A stretch of DNA of 64,000 nucleotides, from contig NZ_QUFI01000013.1 of NCBI RefSeq assembly GCF_003478505.1, positions 35,150 to 99,149 on the forward strand, in the 5' to 3' direction. Positions 42,285 through 51,406 of the stretch are shown here, in pieces. A program made the position numbers and the translations under genes. The notes under the pieces were generated by a model. It searched no databases and was not told the origin of the DNA. It saw only the letters and a list, made by a program, of their open reading frames with translations. This DNA comes from Clostridium sp. AF27-2AA (GTDB taxonomy: Bacteria > Bacillota > Clostridia > Lachnospirales > Lachnospiraceae). Each line of letters starts with the position of its first letter. The stretch's first letter is position 1.

Positions 42285-45200
42285 CTACGCGTCCAGCTGA
42301 TCCTCGATCAGGTTGACCGATACCAGCGTTGATACTCCCTTCTCCTGCATGGTGATACCATACAGCCGGTCCGACGCCACCATGGTGCCGCGCCGGTGGG
42401 TAATTATAATAAACTGTGTATTTTTCGTCAGTTTATGTAAGTATCCCGCATAACGGTCTACGTTAGAATCATCCAGGGCCGCCTCAATCTCATCCAGCAG
42501 ACAGAAGGGGGACGGTTTTAAGTTCTGGATGGCAAACAGCAGCGAAATGGCTGTCAGCGCCTTCTCTCCACCGGAAAGCTGCATCATGTTCTGCAGCTTC
42601 TTTCCCGGCGGCTGGGCGATGATCTGAATGCCCGCCTCCAGAATATCCTCATCCTCCTGTAGGGATAACGTACCGTGACCGCCCCCGAAGAGTTCCTTGA
42701 ACACCCGGTCAAATTCTTTCCGGATCTCCTGGAACTTTTCTTCAAACTGGCGCCGCATGCCGGTATCCAGCTCCTCAATGATGCCCTGCAGGGCAGCTTC
42801 CGCCTCCACCAGGTCATCGTGCTGGGTCTTCATAAACTCATACCGCTCGGAAATCTCTTTGTAATCCTCGATGGCGTTGACATTGACGCTGCCCAGAGCC
42901 CGGATGAAAGACTTCAATTCTTCAATCCGCTTCCGCACTTCAATGAGAGACAGTTCTTCTGCACTTCGAAGCTCTTTCGCCGCCCCCGGAGTCAGTTCAT
43001 ATTCATTCCACAGATAAGTAATCTGACTTTCCCGCCGCTCCTCCAGCTTTTCCCGCTGGCTCTGCAGGCGGAACAGGTCTTTGTCCAGGCGTCCGATACG
43101 GCCGGATAAGTCTTCCCGCTTTCCGAAGAAGGACTTCTGCTGGCCTGACTTTTCTTCCTTCAAAGCTGCCTGAGTCTCAAGCTCCGTGGCAATCTTCTGT
43201 TTTTCTTCCTCCGTATGAAGGATCAGATCCTGCAGGTTCGCAATCTCCCGGTTCTTTTCCTCAATAACAGATCCTGAATCCGTACCGTGACTCTGAAGTT
43301 CTTCCTGTTCTTCTATTAATGTCTGGATTTCCTGCTCTACACGGTGAATGTTTTCTTTTACGAAATCCACCCGCTGTTTTAAATTCGCTGCTTCCAGGCG
43401 GATGGTTTCCAGGGCTTTTGCCTGTTCTTCCCGGACTTTCTTCTGGGTCTCCAGTTCACCGGACACGCGTTCCATCAATGTCTGTTCCTGATCGCTGTCT
43501 TTTTTGAGAAGATCGCGTTCCAGGGCCAGCTTCTTTCTGCCTGCCTCGATCTCGCTGATCTGGCTCTCCAGCTGGCTGTTCTCCAGCGCAAGATCCTGGT
43601 AGGAGTCACGGATTTCTTCCCGCTTGTCCTCTAGCTGGCTGACGCTCATCTGCCTGGTATTGACCAGCAGGGAAACCTGGTGATGTTCCGTTTTCAGGCT
43701 TTCCAGCTCTTCCTTTTTCTGCTGCGCCAGGCCCTCATTCATGGTCAGTTCTTCCTGCAAACGGTCGGAAGCCTTCAGTGCCTTCTGGCATGCCGCCTCC
43801 AGCTCTTCCAGTTCCCGTTTCCGCCCCAGAAGATTGCTGGAGTTCTTGAAGGCACCGCCCGTCATGGAACCGCCCGCGCTTAAGAGCTCACCCTCCAGCG
43901 TAACGATTCGCAGGGAATATTTGAATTTTCTTGCCAGGGCAATGGCATGATCAATGGTATCCGCCACCACCACGCGCCCCAGCAGATATTTCGCAAGAAC
44001 CTGATACTTCGGTTCCACATGAACCAGATCGCTGGCCAGGCCAATGACTCCAGGCTCTGTCAGTGCTTCCGGTCTGGAAAATCCGCCGCCCTGCCCGATG
44101 CTCGTTAATGGCAGGAAGGTCACTCGTCCATAGCGGTTCTTCTTTAAGTACTCAATGAGCTGCTTGGCGGTCTGCTCAGAATCCGTCACCACATTCTGGA
44201 TGCTTCCGCCCAGAGCCGTCTCAATGGCAGTCTCATATTTTTTTTCGGTGGTGACAAGATCTGCCACCACGCCCCGGATACCATGTACCCGGTCCCTTAC
44301 TTCCATGACCCGGCGGATACTGCCTCCGTAGCCCTCATAGCGCTCAGCCAGATTTTTCAAGGATTCCAGCTTCGTGTAAACAGTACGGTATTCCTGCTGT
44401 TTTTCATTTAAGGAGCGGGTAATCCGGCGCACTTCCTCTTCATACTGGGTTACCTGTCCCTCACACTCGGTCTGGGCCAGCTCCAGTGCTTCCAGGCGGG
44501 CCCTTGTCTCCGCCAGCTTTTTGCGCTCGGCATCCAGCTGTTCATCCTGAACCGATTCATCGCTCTTAAATTTCAGAAGTTTCTGACATACCTCAGAACG
44601 GCGCACCTGCACCTGCTCTAGCATGGCCTCAAAGCGCTGGTCCTGGGCGTGAATGGAAGCGCTCTCATTCATGCCATTCATCATTCTGGTTCTGGCATCC
44701 TCAAGCTGCTGTTCCATGAGCATCAGCTTTTCATCCAGAGCCATGAGTTCTGCCTCGGCCGCCTCCTGGCTGCTCCTGCTGGCACTTTCAGACTCTGTGA
44801 TACCGGCATTATCCTCCTGATACTGCAGGATCTGTCTCTGTTTTTCCTCCAGGGAATGGGTAATGGACTCGATGCGGGATCGGATATGCTCCGCGTTCAT
44901 CTTTTCGGTATTGATCTGCTCTTTTAATACGTTGATCTGGCCCTCCAGATTGCCTTTCAGCATCTCTGCCTGGTTCATCTGGTTTCGCTTTTCTGTCAGC
45001 TGGTCATCCAGCTCTGCCACTTCCCGCTCCAGTGTTTCGTACGCTTCCTTCAAATGCTCCGATTCCGCATTCGCGTCCTGTAAGTCACCAGAAACGATGG
45101 ATTCCCTCTTACTGATTTCCTGCAGCTGTTTTCCATTTTCTTCGGATTCCATTAGAAACAGGTTCACATCACAGGTCTTTAATTCTTCCCGCAAAGCCAG

Positions 45201-45845
45201 GTATTTTTTTGCCGTTTCTGACTGTCTGGCCAGCGGTCCCACCTGCTTTTCCAGCTCGGAAAGAATGTCGCTTACGCGGATCAGGTTCTGTTTCTCATCT
45301 TCCAGTTTTTTCTGGGCAATGGCCTTGCGCCGCTTGAACTTCACGATTCCGGCTGCCTCATCAAAAAGCTCCCGCCGTTCCTCCGGCTTGCCGCTTAAGA
45401 TCTTGTCGATCTGGCCCTGACCGATGATGGAGTAGCCCTCCTTGCCGATACCGGTATCATAAAACAGCTCACTGATATCTTTTAGGCGGCAGGTACTCCC
45501 GTTAATCTTATACTCACTCTCACCGGAGCGGTACAAACGTCTCGACACAGTCACCTCATCATAATCAATAGCAAGCTGATGATCGGAGTTATCCAGGGTA
45601 ATGGCCACATAGGCAAAGCCCTGGGGTTTTCGCAGCTCCGTGCCCGCAAAGATAACATCCTGCATGGATCCGCCTCGCAGCTGCTTGGCCCGCTGTTCAC
45701 CGAGTACCCAGCGCACTGCGTCGGCGACATTGCTCTTGCCGCTTCCGTTCGGCCCCACAATACCGGTAATGCCGTTGTGGAACTCAAACAGGATCTTGTT
45801 GGCAAAGGATTTGAATCCCTGTATCTCAATGCTCTTTAAATACAT
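42285..45845 (-). CDS. smc: Chromosome partition protein SMC
   Basis: Condensin ATPase. The 1186 residues have the N-terminal Walker A GIVGPNGSGKSNVADAVRW (with QGFKSF before it), a long coiled coil, a hinge around residues 510-660 (GIRGVVADLVTTEKKYETAI), a second coiled coil, and the C-terminal signature LSGGEKALTAISLLFAI and Walker B FCLLDEIEAALDDSNV. Length is normal. The gene overlaps rnc by 10 bases. Confidence 0.98.
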   Translation of the reverse strand: MYLKSIEIQGFKSFANKILFEFHNGITGIVGPNGSGKSNVADAVRWVLGEQRAKQLRGGSMQDVIFAGTELRKPQGFAYVAITLDNSDHQLAIDYDEVTVSRRLYRSGESEYKINGSTCRLKDISELFYDTGIGKEGYSIIGQGQIDKILSGKPEERRELFDEAAGIVKFKRRKAIAQKKLEDEKQNLIRVSDILSELEKQVGPLARQSETAKKYLALREELKTCDVNLFLMESEENGKQLQEISKRESIVSGDLQDANAESEHLKEAYETLEREVAELDDQLTEKRNQMNQAEMLKGNLEGQINVLKEQINTEKMNAEHIRSRIESITHSLEEKQRQILQYQEDNAGITESESASRSSQEAAEAELMALDEKLMLMEQQLEDARTRMMNGMNESASIHAQDQRFEAMLEQVQVRRSEVCQKLLKFKSDESVQDEQLDAERKKLAETRARLEALELAQTECEGQVTQYEEEVRRITRSLNEKQQEYRTVYTKLESLKNLAERYEGYGGSIRRVMEVRDRVHGIRGVVADLVTTEKKYETAIETALGGSIQNVVTDSEQTAKQLIEYLKKNRYGRVTFLPLTSIGQGGGFSRPEALTEPGVIGLASDLVHVEPKYQVLAKYLLGRVVVADTIDHAIALARKFKYSLRIVTLEGELLSAGGSMTGGAFKNSSNLLGRKRELEELEAACQKALKASDRLQEELTMNEGLAQQKKEELESLKTEHHQVSLLVNTRQMSVSQLEDKREEIRDSYQDLALENSQLESQISEIEAGRKKLALERDLLKKDSDQEQTLMERVSGELETQKKVREEQAKALETIRLEAANLKQRVDFVKENIHRVEQEIQTLIEEQEELQSHGTDSGSVIEEKNREIANLQDLILHTEEEKQKIATELETQAALKEEKSGQQKSFFGKREDLSGRIGRLDKDLFRLQSQREKLEERRESQITYLWNEYELTPGAAKELRSAEELSLIEVRKRIEELKSFIRALGSVNVNAIEDYKEISERYEFMKTQHDDLVEAEAALQGIIEELDTGMRRQFEEKFQEIRKEFDRVFKELFGGGHGTLSLQEDEDILEAGIQIIAQPPGKKLQNMMQLSGGEKALTAISLLFAIQNLKPSPFCLLDEIEAALDDSNVDRYAGYLHKLTKNTQFIIITHRRGTMVASDRLYGITMQEKGVSTLVSVNLIEDQLDA

Positions 45846-46531
45846 TCTTTCCCTCTCAGTTTCAAAATGCCGTGGTAAGCGGCCACAGCCTCCGCTGCCT
45901 TCTTGGTTCCGCCGGTTCCGCGTCCCAGCTCCTCGCCGCCAGACAATGCGCGCACCTCAAAGACCTTGTGGTGATCCGGGCCCTCTTCCCGCAGGATCTC
46001 ATATTCCAGATGTGCTCCTGCAGTGGCCTGGATCATCTCCTGCAGAATAGTCTTGCTATCGTAAAAGAGCTGCTTGTGCTCAATATCATTCAGAATAAAA
46101 CGATGAATGAACTCTTTTGCATTAGCAAAACCACCATCCAGATAAATGGAACCGATCAGAGCCTCCATAGCATCGGAAACCACGGAATTGCGCTCTCTTC
46201 CGCCAGTGGCCTCTTCACCCTTTCCCAAGAGCAGATAGCTGCCCAGTTCCAGATCTGCCGCACAGTAGGCCAGAGTCGGCTCGCATACCAGACTGGCACG
46301 GATTTTGGAAAGCTCCCCCTCCGGCTTCTCCGGATACTTGTGATATAGGAAATCGCTGGAGACCACTTCCAGAACGGCATCTCCTAAAAACTCCAGACGC
46401 TCATTGCAGACAGCCTTGTCTTTTTTATGCTCATTGGCATAGGAACTGTGAGTCAGGGCGCGGTGGAACAGATTTTTGTCCTGAAAGGTATAACCACACC
46501 GCTTTTCCAGTTCGTTCAAATCACGATTCAT
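45836..46531 (-). CDS. rnc: Ribonuclease III
   Basis: Double-strand RNA endonuclease for rRNA processing. 231 residues: signature ERLEFLGDAVLEVVSSDFLY in the N-terminal domain, EALIGSIYLDGG with the second catalytic acidic cluster, and the C-terminal dsRNA-binding domain (GRGTGGTKKAAEAVAA). Ends 10 bases inside smc. Upstream are 184 bases to acpP with a weak hairpin at 46599-46629. Confidence 0.97.
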   Translation of the reverse strand: MNRDLNELEKRCGYTFQDKNLFHRALTHSSYANEHKKDKAVCNERLEFLGDAVLEVVSSDFLYHKYPEKPEGELSKIRASLVCEPTLAYCAADLELGSYLLLGKGEEATGGRERNSVVSDAMEALIGSIYLDGGFANAKEFIHRFILNDIEHKQLFYDSKTILQEMIQATAGAHLEYEILREEGPDHHKVFEVRALSGGEELGRGTGGTKKAAEAVAAYHGILKLRGKECI

Positions 46532-46598
46532 GTAGGTTTACACTCCTTATCATTTTTCCTTTGCGTGCGCAGGAAATCTGTGTACACATATTACGGGA

Positions 46599-46629
46599 AA
46601 GGGGCGCGCAAGGAATGCACAGCCCCTCT
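46599..46629 (-). terminator. Weak hairpin between acpP and rnc
   Basis: On the minus strand GGGGCTGTGC and GCGCGCCCC pair (one bulge) around a 7-base loop, then TTTCCCG. It could partly uncouple rnc-smc from the plsX-acpP transcript. Confidence 0.45.
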
Positions 46630-46715
46630 CTCTATTATTATTGCAACTGTTTAATATCTTCACAGCCACATTTCCTGCATACTCTGTTTTCAGCCGGTCT
46701 TTTTCCGGCTCAAGC

Positions 46716-46946
46716 TTAGTTCAGTGCGTTTTTGATCTGCTCGATCGCGTCAGAAACGCTGACGATCTGCTCAGCAACCTCAGTCGGGATCTCGATATCA
46801 AACTCTTCCTCGATACCCATGATGATCTGGAAAATATCCAGGGAATCTGCGCCAAGATCTTCTACGAAGGTGGTCTCCATGGTGATCTCATCCGGCTCAA
46901 TGTTTAATACCTCTGCGATGATGTTCTGTAACTTTTCAAATTCCAT
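46716..46946 (-). CDS. acpP: Acyl carrier protein
   Basis: The 76 residues contain the phosphopantetheine Ser in [20 protein letters not shown] (DSLD). The protein is acidic as expected. It lies 64 bases after plsX and is the usual partner; fabD and fabG, often placed between them, are missing here. Confidence 0.96.
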   Translation of the reverse strand: MEFEKLQNIIAEVLNIEPDEITMETTFVEDLGADSLDIFQIIMGIEEEFDIEIPTEVAEQIVSVSDAIEQIKNALN

Positions 46947-47010
46947 AACTTATTTCCTCTCCTAACTTTTCTTTCTTATTTTGTAACTGTCCGAAGCCCG
47001 GACCGTTTAC

Positions 47011-48024
47011 TTACTGAATTTCCTGTGCCTGGCTGTCCAGACATTCTTTGATCTTTTCATTGATCTTCTGTTCTTTGAAGGTCACGCACTGGATGATGGA
47101 ATTGCAGACCTCGGTGGACTTGGAACTTCCGTGGGTCTTGACTACAAGACCTTTCAGTCCCAGCATCGGTGCGCCGCCATACTGGCTGGCATCGAATGCC
47201 TTTAAGGTCTCCTTCAGAGCCGGTTTAACAAGCAATGCTCCGATCTTGCTGCGCAGGGAGCTCATCATGCCCTTCTTTACCATGGAAATCAGCGCTGCAC
47301 CAGTTCCCTCGTAAAGCTTTAAGATGACATTGCCCGTAAATGCCTCACAGACAATAACATCGGCACCGCCGTGGGGAATCTCTCTTGCCTCAATGCTTCC
47401 GGTAAAGTTAATGTCGGTGCACTGCTTTAAGAGCGGGAAGGTCTCCTTGACCAGAGCGTTGCCCTTCTCCTCCTCGGCACCGATATTCACGATTCCGACT
47501 CTCGGATTCTTAATTCCTATTACATGTTCCATATAAATAGAACCCATGCGCGCGAACTGGACCAGATGGGATGGACGGGAATCTACGTTGGCCCCGCAGT
47601 CAAGCAGCAGGGATACACCCTTTTTCGTCGGGATCAATGCGCCAAAGGGCGGCCGTTCCACACCTTTGATGCGTCCCACCAGCACCTGACCGCCTACCAG
47701 GACTGCTCCTGAACTGCCCGCCGACACAAAAGCGTCCGCCTCACCATTCTTTACCAGTTTCATACCTACTACGATGGAGGAATCCTTTTTTTTGCGGATT
47801 GCGTTCACCGGCGGTTCTTCCGTCTCAATCACCTCGGAAGCCTGCACCAGCGTGATCTGCTCCTTCGGATAGGTGTGGGAGGCAAGCTCTTTCTTCACTG
47901 CCTCTTCCTGTCCGACTAACAGAACGTGGATGTCGCTCCGCTTATTTACAGCCTCAACCGCACCCTTTACAATCTCGCCCGGGGCGTTGTCACCGCCCAT
48001 TGCGTCAACAGCTACATTAATCAT
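47011..48024 (-). CDS. plsX: Phosphate acyltransferase PlsX
   Basis: Makes acyl-phosphate from acyl-ACP for PlsY. The 337 residues start INVAVDAMGGDNAPGEIVKG, the family signature, with SAGSSGAVLVGGQVLVGRIK and LLDCGANVDSRPSHLVQFA. It has a separate promoter (48073-48101) downstream of the rpmF terminator. plsY is at 25175. Confidence 0.96.
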   Translation of the reverse strand: MINVAVDAMGGDNAPGEIVKGAVEAVNKRSDIHVLLVGQEEAVKKELASHTYPKEQITLVQASEVIETEEPPVNAIRKKKDSSIVVGMKLVKNGEADAFVSAGSSGAVLVGGQVLVGRIKGVERPPFGALIPTKKGVSLLLDCGANVDSRPSHLVQFARMGSIYMEHVIGIKNPRVGIVNIGAEEEKGNALVKETFPLLKQCTDINFTGSIEAREIPHGGADVIVCEAFTGNVILKLYEGTGAALISMVKKGMMSSLRSKIGALLVKPALKETLKAFDASQYGGAPMLGLKGLVVKTHGSSKSTEVCNSIIQCVTFKEQKINEKIKECLDSQAQEIQ

Positions 48025-48072
48025 AGAGTATCTCCTTTTCGGCCTGTGCCGACTAAATCCATTTCGTAATTA

Positions 48073-48101
48073 AATATACTAGATTCCATTCTATAAATCA
48101 A
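48073..48101 (-). promoter_or_regulatory. plsX promoter
   Basis: TTGATT (48096-48101) and TATATT (48073-48078), 17 bases apart on the minus strand. No FapR operator was recognised. Confidence 0.65.
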
Positions 48102-48128
48102 TATGATTTTTCGCAAAGTACAAACACG

Positions 48129-48165
48129 AAAAAAGGAGCCAGACGATTACTCGCCTGACTCCTTT
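48129..48165 (-). terminator. Terminator of yceD-rpmF
   Basis: On the minus strand AAAGGAGTCAGGCGA and TCGTCTGGCTCCTTT (two G-U pairs) flank a 4-base loop, followed by TTT. Confidence 0.92.
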
Positions 48166-48180
48166 CAAAGCCATTTCTAA

Positions 48181-48363
48181 TTAGTCCTCAACAGAAACGA
48201 TCTCTTTCTTGTTGTAAGAACCACAAGCCTTGCAGACTCTGTGAGGCATCATCAGAGCGCCGCACTTGCTGCACTTTACTAAATTCATAGCGCTCATTTT
48301 CCAGTTAGCTCTACGTTTGTCACGTCTTGCTTTGGAAGATTTATTCTTTGGGCAGATAGACAT
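48181..48363 (-). CDS. rpmF: 50S ribosomal protein L32
   Basis: The 60 residues start MSICPKNKSSKARRDKRRAN and include a zinc ribbon with two CxxC pairs (CSKCG and CKACG). It follows the DUF177 gene by 3 bases. Confidence 0.97.
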   Translation of the reverse strand: MSICPKNKSSKARRDKRRANWKMSAMNLVKCSKCGALMMPHRVCKACGSYNKKEIVSVED

Positions 48364-48366
48364 GGT

Positions 48367-48894
48367 TTACACCTCCTTAAACTTTTGAAATAAATCCTGG
48401 ATTACTGACATTCTTGGGTCAGGCGAACTCCGGTCACAGGAACATTCCGTGTGATTAAGGTTCGCACCACATCTATTGCAAATTCCTTTGCAGTCTTCCC
48501 TGCATAACACCTTCATAGGCAGATTAAGCAATAGCTCGTTACTGAGCAACCGGTCTACATCCAGATTATAGCCGCTTACATAGGGCTGTTCATCGAGATC
48601 TTCTGTACGCTCGCTTTCGGTCTTTGACATGTCCAGCTCTTCGTCGAATTCCAGTTCAAAAGGAATATCAACAGGCTCTAAGCATCTGTCGCATGGCATC
48701 TGCAGGGTTACCTCTGCATTGCCGGTGAGAAGAAGCTTTTTGTCCCCAAGATTACGGACATGCAGCTTGACCGGACTGCGTGATACGATGTCATATGCAT
48801 CCTTGCTGGTGCAAAGCTGGTTTATATCGATATCGCACGTATAGTCTTTCTCTTTTCCGTCCACGGAAAACAGCTCTGTTAAATTAATAAGCAT
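48367..48894 (-). CDS. DUF177 (YceD/YlbN) protein
   Basis: A 175-residue protein of the DUF177 family, usually cotranscribed with rpmF; E. coli YceD is linked to 23S rRNA accumulation, and a plant relative to 23S processing. The C-terminus has a four-Cys zinc-ribbon-like cluster (CREDCKGICNRCGANLNH). The short leader starts from a promoter whose -10 box is at the centre of a perfect 28-bp palindrome (48910-48937). Confidence 0.9.
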   Translation of the reverse strand: MLINLTELFSVDGKEKDYTCDIDINQLCTSKDAYDIVSRSPVKLHVRNLGDKKLLLTGNAEVTLQMPCDRCLEPVDIPFELEFDEELDMSKTESERTEDLDEQPYVSGYNLDVDRLLSNELLLNLPMKVLCREDCKGICNRCGANLNHTECSCDRSSPDPRMSVIQDLFQKFKEV

Positions 48895-48909
48895 ATTAGT
48901 CTCCTAATA

Positions 48910-48937
48910 CGCACCTGTGTAATTATACACAGGTGCG
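48910..48937. promoter_or_regulatory. Perfect 28-bp palindrome over the yceD-rpmF -10 box
   Basis: Two 12-base arms, CGCACCTGTGTA and TACACAGGTGCG, flank ATTA. The minus-strand -10 TATAAT (48922-48927) is in its centre. The predicted start lies inside the palindrome's distal half, so only half of it would be in the RNA; this favours a DNA operator. Confidence 0.75.
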
Positions 48938-48950
48938 CCGGCTTTGTCAA
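48922..48950 (-). promoter_or_regulatory. Consensus promoter of yceD-rpmF
   Basis: TTGACA (48945-48950) and TATAAT (48922-48927) with a 17-base spacer on the minus strand. Confidence 0.9.
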
Positions 48951-48989
48951 CAAATATTTTAATTTTTTCCAAAAACTGATTTTTGAGGA

Positions 48990-50189
48990 TTAAGCCTCTA
49001 CCAGTCTCTTGGTCTCTCTTGCGATCGCAAGCTCCTCGTTAGTCGGAATCAGCATTACTTTGACTTTGGAATCTGCTGCGGAAATAACAGCGTTCTTTCC
49101 TCTCACATCGTTAGCCTGGTCGTCGATCTTCACGCCAAGGTAGCCTAAGTACTCACAGATAGCCTTTCTGCTTGCCTTGTCGTTCTCACCAACACCAGCG
49201 GTAAATGCGATCGCATCTACGCCGTTCATAGCTGCGGTGTAAGCGCCGATGTATTTTGCCACACGGTAGATGAACGCATCCAGAGCTACTGCTGCTAAGT
49301 GGTTGCCCTCTTCCTTAGCTGCCTCAATATCACGGAAGTCGCTGGAAACGCCGCCGCTCATGCCGAGTACGCCGGATTTCTTGTTGAGGATGTTTAATAC
49401 CTCGTTGACGTCCTTGCCCTCTTTGTTGCAGATGAACTGAACAACAGCCGGATCGATGTCACCACTTCTGGTTCCCATGATCAGACCCTCAAGAGGAGTC
49501 AGGCCCATGCTGGTATCTACGCACTTGCCGCCGATGGAAGCAGATACGCTTGCGCCGTTGCCTAAGTGGCAGACGATAACCTTTGCGTTCTTCGGGTCAA
49601 GTCCGCCGAACTTGATAGCCTCGCCGGATACGAACATATGGCTGGTGCCGTGGAAGCCGTAACGACGGATGCTGTATTTCTCATAGTACTCGTGCGGGAT
49701 TGCGTACAGATAAGCCTTCTCCGGCATAGCCATACCGAAACCGGTATCCCATACTGCTACGTTTGGCTTGCCCGGCATAGCTGCCTCAGCTGCCTCGATA
49801 CCCATTAAGTTAGCCGGGTTGTGCAGCGGTCCAAGATCGAAGCACTCGCGGATTACTTTCTTAACGTCATCGTTTACAACGATGGACTCGCTGTACTTGG
49901 TACCAGCGTGCAGAACGCGGTGACCGATTGCTGCGATCTCATCAGTGCTCTTGATCACGCCGTGCTCTGCATCCTGAAGAGCATCCATAACCATCTCGAT
50001 TGCTACGGTGTGGGTCGGCATGTCTTTCTCTACGACATATTTGTCCTTGCCAGCCGGCTGATGGGTCAGTTTGGAACCCTCGATACCAATTCTCTCGCAC
50101 AGACCCTTTGCGATTACGCTCTCATCGGTCATGTCGATCAGCTGATATTTTAAGGAAGAGCTTCCGCAGTTGATAACTAAAATCTTCAT
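48990..50189 (-). CDS. ackA: Acetate kinase
   Basis: Interconverts acetyl phosphate and acetate with ATP gain in fermentation. 399 residues: ILVINCGSSSLKYQLIDMTD, RRYGFHGTSHMFVSGEAIK, CHLGNGASVSA and TAGVGENDKASRKAI. It follows pta by 29 bases. No clear terminator follows; the DUF177 promoter begins 40 bases later. Confidence 0.98.
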   Translation of the reverse strand: MKILVINCGSSSLKYQLIDMTDESVIAKGLCERIGIEGSKLTHQPAGKDKYVVEKDMPTHTVAIEMVMDALQDAEHGVIKSTDEIAAIGHRVLHAGTKYSESIVVNDDVKKVIRECFDLGPLHNPANLMGIEAAEAAMPGKPNVAVWDTGFGMAMPEKAYLYAIPHEYYEKYSIRRYGFHGTSHMFVSGEAIKFGGLDPKNAKVIVCHLGNGASVSASIGGKCVDTSMGLTPLEGLIMGTRSGDIDPAVVQFICNKEGKDVNEVLNILNKKSGVLGMSGGVSSDFRDIEAAKEEGNHLAAVALDAFIYRVAKYIGAYTAAMNGVDAIAFTAGVGENDKASRKAICEYLGYLGVKIDDQANDVRGKNAVISAADSKVKVMLIPTNEELAIARETKRLVEA

Positions 50190-50218
50190 AATGTGATATT
50201 CTCCTAACTAAAATTCAA

Positions 50219-51214
50219 TTACTGGTTCTGGCACTGTACAGCAGTGATTGCAACAACGCCTACGATATCCTCAGCAGAGCAGCCTCTGGACAGATCGTTA
50301 ACCGGCTTTGCGATACCCTGGCACATCGGGCCATAAGCCTCTGCCTTGCCAAGTCTCTGAACCAGCTTGTAGCCGATGTTACCTGCATCCAGATCCGGGA
50401 ATACCAGAACGTTTGCATGACCTGCAACCTTGCTGTCCGGAGCTTTGGAAGCGCCAACTTCCGGAACGATTGCTGCGTCAAGCTGAAGCTCGCCGTCCAG
50501 TGCAAGCTCCGGAGCCATCTCCTTAGCCAGCTTGGTAGCCTCAACAACTTTATCAACATCTGCATGCTTTGCGGAGCCCTTGGAAGAATGGGACAGCATA
50601 GCAACCTTCGGCTCCTCGCCGGTCAGCATCTTGAAGCTCTCTGCAGAAGATACTGCGATTGCAGCCAGCTCTTCCGGATTCGGATTCTGGTTCAGACCGC
50701 AGTCTGCGAATACGAAGGTACCGTTGCTGCCAAGATCGCAGTCCGGAACTTCCATTAAGAAGAATGCGGATACCAGCTTGGTGCCCGGTTTGGTCTTGAT
50801 TACCTGCAGGCACGGACGAAGTGTGTTTGCGGTAGAATGGCATGCGCCGGAAACCATACCGTCAGCATCGCCGTTCTTGATCATAAGGCAGCCATAGTAA
50901 GCGTAGTCGCTTAAGATGGTCTCTTTTGCTTTCTCAGGAGTCATGCCTTTGGACTTTCTCAGCTCAACGAACAGGTCGATATACTCCTGTGTTTTCTCGT
51001 AAGTCTGCGGATTGATGATCGTAGCACCGGATACATCCAGTCCCTCGCTGTGAGCGCCGATATCTTCCGGAGTACCGATGATAACAAGATTTGCAAGGTC
51101 CTCTTTCAGAATCTTCTCTGCAGCGACCCAGGTTCTGCGGTCCATGGACTCAGGCAGTACGATTGTTTTTTTATCTGCCTTTGCTTTGGCTTTGATTACA
51201 TCAATAAATCCCAT
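50219..51214 (-). CDS. pta: Phosphate acetyltransferase
   Basis: Converts acetyl-CoA to acetyl phosphate. The 331 residues (short Pta type) include TIVLPESMDRRTWVAAEKIL, GMVSGACHSTANTLRPCLQV and VFPDLDAGNIGYKLVQRLGK. AAAGGGG precedes ATG 51214. A strong -10 box (51252-51257) starts the pta-ackA operon. Confidence 0.97.
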   Translation of the reverse strand: MGFIDVIKAKAKADKKTIVLPESMDRRTWVAAEKILKEDLANLVIIGTPEDIGAHSEGLDVSGATIINPQTYEKTQEYIDLFVELRKSKGMTPEKAKETILSDYAYYGCLMIKNGDADGMVSGACHSTANTLRPCLQVIKTKPGTKLVSAFFLMEVPDCDLGSNGTFVFADCGLNQNPNPEELAAIAVSSAESFKMLTGEEPKVAMLSHSSKGSAKHADVDKVVEATKLAKEMAPELALDGELQLDAAIVPEVGASKAPDSKVAGHANVLVFPDLDAGNIGYKLVQRLGKAEAYGPMCQGIAKPVNDLSRGCSAEDIVGVVAITAVQCQNQ

Positions 51215-51251
51215 AATAATACCCCTTTCATGATTTAATGCATATAGCCTT

Positions 51252-51281
51252 ATTATATACGGATTAAAAAGCAAAAGACAA
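51252..51281 (-). promoter_or_regulatory. pta-ackA promoter
   Basis: TTGTCT (51276-51281) and TATAAT (51252-51257), 18 bases apart on the minus strand. Confidence 0.7.
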
Positions 51282-51334
51282 GCTGTATTTTGTATTTTTT
51301 TGCACTTTTTGTAAAACAATGAAAGTATGGGTAC

Positions 51335-51363
51335 TTTACCTTTTTCATGGTTTCCCCTATAAT
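51335..51363 (+). promoter_or_regulatory. tmcAL promoter
   Basis: TTTACC (51335-51340) and TATAAT (51358-51363), 17 bases apart, divergent to the pta promoter 55 bases away. Confidence 0.7.
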
Positions 51364-51406
51364 AAATCCATATCTTTATTTTGAAGGAAAAGGACCAGAT
51401 TTATCC

